The notes under the pieces are model-generated. The model was not told the origin of the DNA. It worked only from the letters and a program-made list of their open reading frames with translations, and searched no databases. The position numbers and the translations under genes were made by a program. Below, one piece after another: positions 23,754 to 30,631 of a stretch of DNA of 30,631 nt. Source of the stretch: DATEJJ01 sp039649115 (lineage in GTDB: Bacteria > Actinomycetota > Actinomycetes > Mycobacteriales > Micromonosporaceae); assembly GCA_039649115.1 (NCBI GenBank), contig JBBWZQ010000271.1, forward strand, positions 1-30,631, given 5' to 3'. Numbering within the stretch: the first letter of the stretch is position 1; each line of letters opens with the position of its first letter.

Positions 23754-24671
23754 GTGGAGATCCAGGTCGGCGACGTGCGGCTGGCCGGCGCGGACACCGG
23801 TACCGGCGACCCGATCGTGCTGCTGCACGGGCTCGCCAGTACCCACCGGTGGTGGGACCTGGTGGTGCCGCGGCTGCCGGGGTACCGCGTGGTGCGCTTC
23901 GACCACCGCGGGCACGGCGGCTCCGACACGCCGCCCGGCGGGTACGACCTCGAACACCTCGCCACCGACACCGTCGGCGTGCTCGACGCGCTGCGCATCG
24001 ACCGCGCCGTGCTGGCCGGGCACAGTCTCGGCGCGGCGGTGGCGCTGCGGGTCGCCGCCGCCCGGCCGGACCGGGTCACCGCGCTGGCCTGCGTCGAAGG
24101 CGGCGTGTACGACCCGCGCCTGCTGTTCGGCACGGCCTGGGAGCAGGCCCGGTCGGTCATGACGCGGCCCCGCCGCGGTCGGGTCACCGCGAGCGTGCTG
24201 GGCGCCTGGCTGGCGAGCACCGACCTGCCCGCCGGCGCGCTGCCGGCCATCGTCGCCAACTACACCGAGACCGGACCCGACGGCGGCCTGCGGCTGCGGC
24301 TCCCGGCGGCGCACGAGGAGGATCTCGCCCGCGACCTGTGGCGGCAGGATCCGGTGCCGCTGCTGTCCGCGGTGCGGGTCGCCGCGGAGAGCTCGCGGAT
24401 CCGCGCCGCGGTACCGGTCCTCGCCGTCGCGGCGCGGCAGGGCGACCCGCGCCAGGACCGGCCCCGCCGGGCATCGCTCCAGCGGGCGCGGGTCCTGCTG
24501 GGCCCGCGGCTCTCGGTGCGCTGGGTGGCCGGCGGGCACGAACTGCCACTCCAGCGGCCCGACGACATCGCCGGCGCGCTGGCCGACCTCGCCGCCCGGG
24601 TGCCGGAAACGATCTCGCCGGTGCTGGTCAGCGACCATCCCCGCGGCAAAATATCCGCCACCTGGCGGTAG
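23754..24671 (+). CDS. Alpha/beta hydrolase, probable releasing thioesterase
   Basis: A 305-residue serine hydrolase. HGLASTHRWW is the oxyanion region; nucleophile S91 is in AGHSLGAAVAL; D231 in AARQGDP and H262 in GGHELPLQRP complete a likely triad. FDHRGHGGSDTPPGGYDLEHLA is standard for the family. The GTG start lies one base after the adenylation-PCP stop, so the three genes are one unit. By analogy with Bhp of glycopeptide clusters, it probably frees the oxidised amino acid from the carrier (inference); a general esterase cannot be excluded. The ribosome site lies within the end of the previous gene. A short palindrome, CCGCCA CC TGGCGG (24655-24668), overlaps the last codons, with no T-tract. 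Confidence 0.88.
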   Translation: MEIQVGDVRLAGADTGTGDPIVLLHGLASTHRWWDLVVPRLPGYRVVRFDHRGHGGSDTPPGGYDLEHLATDTVGVLDALRIDRAVLAGHSLGAAVALRVAAARPDRVTALACVEGGVYDPRLLFGTAWEQARSVMTRPRRGRVTASVLGAWLASTDLPAGALPAIVANYTETGPDGGLRLRLPAAHEEDLARDLWRQDPVPLLSAVRVAAESSRIRAAVPVLAVAARQGDPRQDRPRRASLQRARVLLGPRLSVRWVAGGHELPLQRPDDIAGALADLAARVPETISPVLVSDHPRGKISATWR

Positions 24672-24755
24672 TTGCGCACCGCCTCACCCCGCCAAACTCA
24701 CGGAGGGTTCCCACACCTTCCCTGACAGTCGACACGACGGGACGAACGGCCGGAC

Positions 24756-24766
24756 TGCAACTTGCA
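24756..24766. promoter_or_regulatory. TGCAACTTGCA palindrome before the XRE gene
   Basis: An 11-base perfect palindrome (TGCAA C TTGCA) lies 57 bases before the start of the XRE regulator, in an AT-richer patch. It is a reasonable operator for that regulator. I could not place a convincing promoter around it. Confidence 0.35.
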
Positions 24767-24822
24767 TTCTGGATCTTTCGATTCCACCGCTGGTCGATCA
24801 CCTGATGTGCGAGGTGAGTTGA

Positions 24823-25296
24823 GTGGACGACAGGTTCTTCGTGAACGGTACGGGCGTCGACGCGGCCGCGCGGTTCGGGCGCGAGCTGCGGTGCCGGCGC
24901 ACCCAGGCGGGCCTGACCCAGCGGCAGCTGGCCGACCAGGTGCGCTACAGCCGCGAGATGGTCGCGGCGGTGGAACGGGGGCGGCGGTACGGCAGCCATT
25001 CCCTCGCCGTGGCGTGCGACCAGGTCCTCGGCACCGACGGGGTGCTCACCCGGCTGTGGCCGATGGTGGAGACCGCGCAGGTCGCCGCCGACCGCAGGCG
25101 CGGGCCGCGGCCCGACCGGCCCGAGCGGCTCGACGAGTCCGGGCGCGCGGGGCAGCCGCACCGCAGCGCCGCGCAGTGGGCCGACTGGGCGGAGCAGATC
25201 CGGCCGGCCATGGGCGAGGCGCCACCCGAGCTGGTGGACCAGCTGCGCGATCTGATCAACACGCTGGCTGTCACCAGCGAGCGTGACGCCGCCTGA
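24823..25296 (+). CDS. XRE-family helix-turn-helix regulator
   Basis: A 157-residue DNA-binding protein. The helix-turn-helix is at about residues 17-72 (FGRELRCRRTQAGLTQRQLADQVRYSREMVAAVERGRR), like the N-terminal domain of the many actinobacterial XRE proteins, but without their large C-terminal ligand domain. The remaining 85 residues are charged, Arg- and Gln-rich, ending in a likely short helix (PPELVDQLRDLINTLAV). The GTG start follows GAGGTGAG. It stands 151 bases after the P450/PCP/hydrolase operon on the same strand and may regulate it, but this is only positional. A 137-base gap follows before the sensor kinase, containing small inverted repeats (GGTACA/TGTACC at 25303 and 25328; CCCGCG/CGCGGG at 25384 and 25397) and no gene. 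Confidence 0.85.
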   Translation: MDDRFFVNGTGVDAAARFGRELRCRRTQAGLTQRQLADQVRYSREMVAAVERGRRYGSHSLAVACDQVLGTDGVLTRLWPMVETAQVAADRRRGPRPDRPERLDESGRAGQPHRSAAQWADWAEQIRPAMGEAPPELVDQLRDLINTLAVTSERDAA

Positions 25297-25433
25297 TCGG
25301 CTGGTACAGATGCCGGCACCGGCCTCTTGTACCGCTGCATCACCTAGCCCTGGCGGGGGCAGCTCTGGGCGAATGGTCGGTGGCCCGCGCCTCATCCGCG
25401 GGAACTGATCCCCGACGCACAAGGGAGCGGTGA

Positions 25434-28025
25434 GTGTCGGCTGGAGAGCGGGCTAACGCCCACCCCCGTGCGTCCCACGGGGACACCGCGGAGGCGGGCA
25501 CGCCTCCGGTTGGCCGGGGGAAGGGTTGGCGCATAGCGGCACGGCTGCGGATCATCATCGCGGCCCCGCTGGTGGCCGTGTTCGGCTTCGCCGGACTGGC
25601 ACTGGCCAACACGATCGGGCAGGCGCAGGCGGCGGGGCGGCTGGGCGACCACGTCACGCTCGCCGCCGACGCCGGCGACCTGGCGTACGACCTGCAGTTG
25701 GAGCGGGCCGCCGCGGCGGACCTGCTGACCACGAACGGGCAGTCCCAGCTCGACGCGTACAACCAGCAGGTGGCGCGCAGCGACATCGCGGTCGCGGTGT
25801 ACCAGCGCCAGCGGCTGGCCGCGGCGGGCTCCGTGCCGACCGCCGCGCGCGCCGTGCTCGACCGGGTGGGCAGCCAGCTCAACCGGCTGGCGCAACTGCG
25901 CGAGCAGATCCGCTTCGGGCAGCAGGCGTCGGTGTCAGCGAGCGCGTTCGGGTACCGCATTGTGATCGCCGACCTGCTCGCCTACCGAGAGTCCGTCGCG
26001 CAGGCCGCCGCGTCGGTCGGCGTCGCCGACGACATGCGGGCCGCGGCCGCGCTCGCGCAGGCCATCGAGGCCGCGGGGCAACAGCAGGTCGCGGTGGTAC
26101 GGACGGTGGCGGTCGGCCAGCTCACCCCGTCCATGCAGAGCGACATCATCGCCACCCGCGCCGGCTTCACCGAGTCGAGCCTCTCCTTCCTCAACCTCGC
26201 GCCGGCGGCGTGGCGGTCCTGGTGGGAGCTGGCGAGTACCGGCGCCGCACCGCTGGCCGCGCAGCAACTCCAGGACCAGGTGGCCCGCGCGGTACCCGGG
26301 CAGCCGTTGCGGGTGGACACCACGCGCTGGATCGCCGCGCTGACCGCGTGGACCAACCGCCTGTTCCAGGTCGAGCAGCGGGTGGACGGCGTGGTGCGTG
26401 CCGAGGTCGAGCAGGCGCGGCGGTGGCAGGTGAACCGGGCCGGCGTGGAGGCCGCGGCGACCGCCCTGGCGCTGCTGCTCACGATCATGGTGACCACGGT
26501 CGTCGCCCGGCGGATCAGCCGGCGCCTGGAGCGGCTGCGGGACACCGCGAACGAGGTCGCCTTCACCCAGCTGCCCACGGTCGTCGAGGAGCTGCGCACG
26601 GCCGACCCGGCGTCGGTGCGGCCGGACCTGGCGGCGGACCGGGCCGCGCCCTACCCCGACCAGGTCAGTGGCGACGAGATCGGCGCCGTGACGCTGGCGT
26701 TCGCGCACGTGCACCGGGCGGCGGTACGGACCGCGGCGGAGCAGGCCGTGATGCGCGCCAACATGGCCGAGATCTTCGTGCACCTCAGCCGCCGGGAGCA
26801 GCGGCTGGTCGACTCGGTACTGGCACAGGTGGACGAGGTCGAGCGGGACGAGACGAACCCGCAGCGCCTGGAGAGCCTGTACAAGCTGGACAACCTCGCC
26901 ACCCGGATGGCCCGCATCAACTCCAGCCTGCTGGTGCTCGGCGGCGCCGGTGCCGGCCGGGTACGCCACGAGGACGTACCGCTGGTCAAGGTGCTACAGG
27001 CGGCGCTGTCCCAGATCGAGCACTACCGCCGGGTGCGGATCGGGATGATCGACGACGGCGTGGCCCTGGTCGCGGAGTCGGTCGACGAGATCGTGCACCT
27101 GATCGCGGAGCTGCTGGACAACGCGACGCTCTACTCCCCGCCGGACAGCGAGGCGTGGATGACGGGACGGGCTTTGCACGACCGGGTCGTCATCCAGATC
27201 GGCGACGAGGGCGTGGGCCTGCCCTCGCAGCGCCGCGAGGAGCTCAACGCGTTGCTGCGGCGGCCACCGGCGATCGACGTGGCGGCGGTACGCGCGATGG
27301 GCCTGACCGTGGTGGGGCACCTGGCCAGGCGGTACGGGGTGCGGGTGGAGCTGCGTCCCGGGCCGAAGCTGGGCACCATCGCCGAGGTCAACATCCCGCT
27401 CGGCCTGACCCGCCCGACACTCGGCGTCGTCCAGCTCGCCGCCTCGCACAACGCCTCCGGTACCGCCCCGGTGCCGGTGCCGCTGGCGGCGCGCGGCAAC
27501 GGGAACGGCAATGGAAACGGGAACGGCAACGGGTCCCATGTGGACGGTAACGGATCCCGGACGCCGAGCGAGCGGGTGCCGAACGAATGGTCTCCCCCGG
27601 CGGACAAGGTCAAGCGCAAGGACCACCCGGACGACCTGCCCCCCGCGCCGCCGCCTCCGCCCGCGCCCGGCGGTGCGCCGAGCGAGGCCGACGAGACCGC
27701 GGAGCTTCCGATCTTCCAGCAGGTCAGTGGCTGGTTCCGGGCCGAGGCCGGCGAGGCCGCGGTGGAGTGGAAGACCGCGGCCGACGAGGCATGGCGGCAG
27801 GCGCAACGGGCCACCACCCAGGTAACCGCCACCCGCCAGACCACCTCCGGCCTACCGGTCCGGATTCCACGGCAGCACCTGGTCCCCGGTGGCGTGGACG
27901 TGCCACCGGAACGGGAGTCCGGCGCCGACAAGCGCGACCCGGACCGGGTGGCCGCCGCGATGGCCGCCTACGCCCGCGGCGTCGCGAACCGGCGACCCAG
28001 CCCGGCCAGCGCCACCACCGATTGA
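25434..28025 (+). CDS. NIT-HAMP sensor histidine kinase homologue, phospho-His replaced
   Basis: Membrane sensor of 863 residues, conservon CvnA-like. Membrane helix 1 is at about 38-60, then an outside all-helical NIT (nitrate/nitrite-sensing) domain to about 330, helix 2 at about 341-361, and a HAMP region. The dimerisation segment reads IFVHLSRREQRLVDSVLAQVDEVE, then LDNLATRMAR, where relatives as I know them have LDHLATRMRR; N487 replaces the expected phospho-accepting His. The ATPase domain is otherwise intact (ELLDNATLYSPP, GDEGVGLPS). A disordered tail has a Gly-Asn repeat and Pro-rich PPAPPPPPAPGG. The GTG at 25434 follows GGGAG at six bases. The next gene, a roadblock protein, is 28 bases away. 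It probably signals through that protein by conformation, not by phosphotransfer. Confidence 0.9.
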   Translation: MSAGERANAHPRASHGDTAEAGTPPVGRGKGWRIAARLRIIIAAPLVAVFGFAGLALANTIGQAQAAGRLGDHVTLAADAGDLAYDLQLERAAAADLLTTNGQSQLDAYNQQVARSDIAVAVYQRQRLAAAGSVPTAARAVLDRVGSQLNRLAQLREQIRFGQQASVSASAFGYRIVIADLLAYRESVAQAAASVGVADDMRAAAALAQAIEAAGQQQVAVVRTVAVGQLTPSMQSDIIATRAGFTESSLSFLNLAPAAWRSWWELASTGAAPLAAQQLQDQVARAVPGQPLRVDTTRWIAALTAWTNRLFQVEQRVDGVVRAEVEQARRWQVNRAGVEAAATALALLLTIMVTTVVARRISRRLERLRDTANEVAFTQLPTVVEELRTADPASVRPDLAADRAAPYPDQVSGDEIGAVTLAFAHVHRAAVRTAAEQAVMRANMAEIFVHLSRREQRLVDSVLAQVDEVERDETNPQRLESLYKLDNLATRMARINSSLLVLGGAGAGRVRHEDVPLVKVLQAALSQIEHYRRVRIGMIDDGVALVAESVDEIVHLIAELLDNATLYSPPDSEAWMTGRALHDRVVIQIGDEGVGLPSQRREELNALLRRPPAIDVAAVRAMGLTVVGHLARRYGVRVELRPGPKLGTIAEVNIPLGLTRPTLGVVQLAASHNASGTAPVPVPLAARGNGNGNGNGNGNGSHVDGNGSRTPSERVPNEWSPPADKVKRKDHPDDLPPAPPPPPAPGGAPSEADETAELPIFQQVSGWFRAEAGEAAVEWKTAADEAWRQAQRATTQVTATRQTTSGLPVRIPRQHLVPGGVDVPPERESGADKRDPDRVAAAMAAYARGVANRRPSPASATTD
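27495..27530 (+). repeat. Six GGNAAY-type hexamer repeats in the kinase tail
   Basis: Six tandem hexamers (GGCAAC, GGGAAC, GGCAAT, GGAAAC, GGGAAC, GGCAAC) encode Gly-Asn six times in the disordered tail. Changes in copy number would keep the frame, so this is a length-variable linker and not an on/off switch. Confidence 0.85.
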
Positions 28026-28053
28026 TCCCCGTCTCATACCGCAAGGAGTACCC

Positions 28054-28512
28054 GTGACCGACAGCCGCGAGCTGGGCTGGCTGCTGGACAGCTTCGCCGA
28101 GCGCATGCCGGACGTGAGCCACGCGATCGCCATCTCGACCGACGGGTTGATGCTCGCCGCGACCCGGGGCCTGCGGGCCGACCGGGCCGACCAGCTCGCC
28201 GCGACCGGCAGCGGGCTGGTCAGCCTGCTGCGCGGCGCGGCCCGCTTCTTCGACGCCGGGGCCGTCATCGCCAACGTCACCCAGATGGACGGCGGCTTCA
28301 TGTTCTCCATGGCCTTCAGCGACGGAGCCTCGCTCCTCGTCCTCGCGTCGCCCACGTGCGACGTCGGCAAGGTCTCGTACGAGATGACCGAGCTCGCCAA
28401 CCGGATTGGCGACGCCCTGACCCCGGCGCTGCGTAGCGCGGCCGCGGCACAGCTCGCCGCACAGCGCCAGGGGGGCGGCACCCAGCAGCGCGCGCCGATG
28501 CCCGCGCAGTAA
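28054..28512 (+). CDS. Roadblock/LC7-domain protein (CvnB-like)
   Basis: A 152-residue protein with one roadblock/LC7 domain (about 5-125): LGWLLDSFAERMPDVSHAIAISTDGLMLAA, then ANVTQMDGGFMFSMAF and LLVLASPTCDVGKVSYEMTELANRIGDALTPAL. In conservons this component pairs with the NIT sensor kinase homologue and works with a small GTPase and a DUF742 protein. Here neither of those follows within the window; a transporter operon comes instead. The C-terminal tail is Gln/Ala-rich. GTG at 28054 is supported by AAGGAG five bases upstream. An earlier in-frame start would overlap the kinase gene. Confidence 0.93.
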   Translation: MTDSRELGWLLDSFAERMPDVSHAIAISTDGLMLAATRGLRADRADQLAATGSGLVSLLRGAARFFDAGAVIANVTQMDGGFMFSMAFSDGASLLVLASPTCDVGKVSYEMTELANRIGDALTPALRSAAAAQLAAQRQGGGTQQRAPMPAQ

Positions 28513-28558
28513 CGCCGCCCGCCCCGCCTCTTCCCCAACCCCTACGAGGAGCATTCCC

Positions 28559-29758
28559 ATGCGCCGAGCCCCACGCCCGTACCCGCGCCGCGCCGGCCCC
28601 GCCCTCCTGGCGTTAGCCTGCGCCGCGACCCTGGCGGTGACGTCGTGCGGCAAGTCCACATCCGCCTCCAGCCCGGGTACCGTCAAGATCGGCCTCCTCG
28701 CCGCGCTCTCCGGTACCTACGCCGCCGTCGGTCGCGACCTGCGCGACGGCTTCCAGCTCTACCTCGACACGCACGGCGGAAAGCTGGGCGGGCACCCGGT
28801 CGCCCTCGTCATCGGCGACGAAGGTGACGGTCCGCCGACCGCCGTCCCGGCCGCCACGAAGATAATCAAGGAGGACCGGGTCGTCGCGATGACCGGAGTG
28901 GTCGGCGGCGGTTCGGTCGCGGCCCTCATGCCACTGCTCAACCAGGCGAAGATCCCGCTGGTCAGCGCGAACGGCCGGCCCAAGCTGAAGGACGTCACCC
29001 GCGAGTGGCACACGTCCTTCCTGTCCGATGAGCCGGGCGCCGCCATCGCGCAGTACGTCCACGAGAGCGTGGCCGGCTCGGTGTTCGCGGTCGGCCCTGA
29101 CTACCAGGGCGGCTGGGACGAGCTGCGCGGCTTCACCGACGCGTTCCGGAAGGTCGGCGGGCAGCTGGCCAACGCGAGCGGGAAGGCGACCTTCACGCCG
29201 TTCCCGACGACCACCAACTTCACGCCGTACTTCGCGCAGATCAGGGCGTCCGGCGCCAAGGCCGTCTACTGCTTCTACGCCGGTACGGCCGCGGTGGACT
29301 TCGTCAAGCAGTACGCGCAGTCCGACGTGAAGGACCTGCCGCTGTACGCGGCCGGGTTCCTCACCGAGGGCGGGGTGCTCGGCGCGCAGGGCGAGTCGGC
29401 CAAGGGCATCTACTCGGTGCTGAACTACTCGCCCGACCTCGACAACGCCGCCAACCGCAGCTTCACCGCGGCCTGGCGGTCCCGGCACGACAGCGCGCCC
29501 ACCACGTACGCGATGGCGTCGTTCGACGCGGGTGCCGTGCTGGACCGGGCGATCGGCGCGGCCGGCGCGAACCCGACGCCGGAGGCCATCAACAACGCCA
29601 TCGCCGGCATCGGTCAGATCGACAGCCCGCGCGGGACGTGGGAGTTCTCGAAGGCGACCCACGCGCCGGTGCAGAAGTGGTACCTGCGCCAGGTGCGGCC
29701 GGACGGGCGCGCGCTGTCCAACACGGTCGTCGAGAGCCTGCTGACGCTGGGCGCCTAG
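28559..29758 (+). CDS. Branched-chain amino acid/urea-type ABC binding lipoprotein
   Basis: Extracytoplasmic binding protein of a Liv/HAAT-type importer, 399 residues. The signal peptide ends in lipobox VTSC, lipid-anchor C30. The mature protein starts VKIGLLAALSGTYAAVGRDLRDGFQLYLD, the classic opening of a periplasmic-binding-protein type 1 domain (LivJ, AmiC, UrtA families); DEGDGPPTAVPAATKIIKEDRV and VVGGGSVAALMPLLNQAKIPLVSANG match it too. The ligand could be a branched-chain amino acid, amide, urea or aromatic acid. GAGGAG lies seven bases before the ATG. The gene is 46 bases after the roadblock gene and five bases before the permease, so the sensor and transporter genes may form one transcript. 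Confidence 0.93.
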   Translation: MRRAPRPYPRRAGPALLALACAATLAVTSCGKSTSASSPGTVKIGLLAALSGTYAAVGRDLRDGFQLYLDTHGGKLGGHPVALVIGDEGDGPPTAVPAATKIIKEDRVVAMTGVVGGGSVAALMPLLNQAKIPLVSANGRPKLKDVTREWHTSFLSDEPGAAIAQYVHESVAGSVFAVGPDYQGGWDELRGFTDAFRKVGGQLANASGKATFTPFPTTTNFTPYFAQIRASGAKAVYCFYAGTAAVDFVKQYAQSDVKDLPLYAAGFLTEGGVLGAQGESAKGIYSVLNYSPDLDNAANRSFTAAWRSRHDSAPTTYAMASFDAGAVLDRAIGAAGANPTPEAINNAIAGIGQIDSPRGTWEFSKATHAPVQKWYLRQVRPDGRALSNTVVESLLTLGA

Positions 29759-29763
29759 GAACC

Positions 29764-30615
29764 ATGGGAGCGTATCTGGTGCCGGCGGTCGACGGGCTGG
29801 CGTACGGGCTGCTGTTGTTCGTCGTCGCCGCCGGCCTGGCGCTCGCGTTCGGCGTGGCGCAGACGCTGAACCTGGCCCACGGCCTGCTCTACGCCGTCGG
29901 CGGGTACGCTGCCGCGGCCCTGTCCGACGGTGGCTGGCTGGGACTCGCGGTGGCGCTCGCCGCCGGAGCGCTGGCCGCCGCCGGACTGGGCGGGCTCGTC
30001 GCGCTCGCCGTGCACCCGGTGGCGCACCGCGGCTATCTCACCCAGGCGTTGCTGACGTTCGGCATCGCGCTCATCGGTGGCGACCTGCTCGTCGCCCGCT
30101 TCGGGCCGCAGGACCTGCCGGTGCCCGTACCCTCCACTGTGGATGGTTCGGTGTGGCTGCTCGGGCACCACTACCCCGGGTACCGGCTGGTCCTTGTCGT
30201 GGCCGGCGCCGGGCTCGCCCTCGGCCTGCACCTGGCGGTCGCCCGCAGCAGAGCCGGCATGCTGGTGCGGGCGCTCGCCGACGACCGCGCGATGGTGGCC
30301 TGCCTCGGGATCAGCCCGCTGCGGGTGCGCGTCGGCGTGCTGGCCACGGCCGGCGGGCTGGCCGGTGCGGCGGGTGTGCTCGGCGCGCCGGTTCTCGGCC
30401 CCGGGCCGGGTGTCGCCGACACGGTCCTGTTGCTCTCGCTCATCGTCGTGGTGCTGGGCGGCATGCGCAGCATCCCGGGCATCGCGCTCGCGGCGCTCGC
30501 GGTCGGCGAGATCCAGACACTGGGCGTCGCGCTCGCCCCGTCCATCGCGCCGTTCCTCCTCTTCGCCGCGATGGCACTCGTCCTGTCCGCCCGCGTGCGC
30601 CGGCGGCCAGCATGA
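29764..30615 (+). CDS. LivH-like ABC permease
   Basis: Membrane subunit of the Liv/HAAT-type importer, 283 residues with about eight hydrophobic segments. LNLAHGLLYAVGGYAAAAL near residues 37-55 and the cytoplasmic RALADDRAMVACLGISPLRVRVGVLATAGGLAGAAGVL (here a family feature in two stretches) match LivH. GGMRSIPGIALAALAVGEIQTLG near the end is also typical. The ATG is five bases after the binding-protein stop, and AGGA overlaps that stop. The TGA overlaps the next ATG as ATGA. Codons for STVDG near residue 125 contain one copy of the recurrent TCCACTGTGGA motif, using the rare ACT. Confidence 0.92.
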   Translation: MGAYLVPAVDGLAYGLLLFVVAAGLALAFGVAQTLNLAHGLLYAVGGYAAAALSDGGWLGLAVALAAGALAAAGLGGLVALAVHPVAHRGYLTQALLTFGIALIGGDLLVARFGPQDLPVPVPSTVDGSVWLLGHHYPGYRLVLVVAGAGLALGLHLAVARSRAGMLVRALADDRAMVACLGISPLRVRVGVLATAGGLAGAAGVLGAPVLGPGPGVADTVLLLSLIVVVLGGMRSIPGIALAALAVGEIQTLGVALAPSIAPFLLFAAMALVLSARVRRRPA

Positions 30616-30631
30616 CCGAGCGCACCGAGCG
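30612..30631 (+). CDS. Start of the next operon gene (partial)
   Basis: An ATG overlapping the permease stop as ATGA begins MTERTE, with only 20 bases visible before the window ends. By operon order it should be the LivM-like permease or an ATPase, but nothing in these six codons identifies it. Confidence 0.55.

Noticed and set aside
22040..24259. Minus-strand open frame of 739 codons opposite the adenylation-PCP gene
   Set aside because: Antisense shadow; the plus-strand frame holds all adenylation and PCP motifs.
25384..25402. Terminator or riboswitch before the sensor kinase gene
   Set aside because: The 6-bp CCCGCG/CGCGGG stem has no T-tract and no aptamer-like structure was recognisable.
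27495..27530. Phase-variation tract in the sensor kinase gene
   Set aside because: The units are six bases, so copy-number change keeps the frame; it lies in a disordered tail.

Overview
The window is about 72% G+C with strongly biased third codon positions, GTG and TTG starts, and several leaderless genes. Gene content (secreted glycosidases with NPCBM and CBM2 modules, a NIT-type sensor kinase with a roadblock protein, LacI/TetR/XRE regulators, an ABC sugar importer without its own ATPase) points to a filamentous actinomycete. Micromonosporaceae (Actinoplanes, Dactylosporangium and relatives) is my best guess, by inference only.

Layout. (1) 1-6459, galactoside degradation: a secreted GH27 alpha-galactosidase (minus strand, running off the left edge), a small membrane protein, and a very large secreted GH35 beta-galactosidase. 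Both glycosidases carry accessory galactosidase-type modules. (2) 6456-8729, minus strand: a PLP-dependent Orn/Lys/Arg-type decarboxylase coupled to the damaged remnant of a MarR regulator, then a PaaI-like hotdog thioesterase. (3) 8821-12013: a GT1-type glycosyltransferase, then a TetR regulator divergent from an epoxide hydrolase across a region dense in inverted repeats. (4) 12010-20359, xylan/oligosaccharide utilisation: a LacI regulator and an intracellular GH3 glycosidase (minus) face a lipoprotein binding protein and two ABC permeases (plus) across a CGATAACGTTATCG operator. A secreted GH10-CBM2 xylanase with its own promoter follows and ends in a very strong intrinsic terminator. The logic is extracellular xylan cleavage, import of oligosaccharides, intracellular GH3 hydrolysis and LacI-type derepression. 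(5) 20607-24671, the most interesting block: a compact three-gene operon of cytochrome P450, free-standing NRPS adenylation-PCP protein and alpha/beta hydrolase. This is the architecture used in known pathways to load an amino acid on a carrier protein, oxidise it there and release it. No condensation domain, MbtH or phosphopantetheinyl transferase is nearby. A terminator-shaped hairpin lies inside the P450 gene just before the heme-cysteine codon. A small XRE regulator follows. (6) 25434-30631: a NIT-HAMP-HATPase sensor kinase whose expected phospho-acceptor His is Asn, a roadblock/LC7 protein, a branched-chain amino acid/urea-type binding protein, a LivH-like permease and the first codons of the next gene. 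This resembles the first half of a conservon joined to a Liv-type transporter.

Across the window, GGTACC is well above expectation, CTAG is very rare and sits at two shared convergent stop codons, and an 11-base near-palindrome TCCACTGTGGA recurs. I saw no rRNA, tRNA, CRISPR array, insertion sequence or attachment site. No gene-free stretch exceeds 300 bases.
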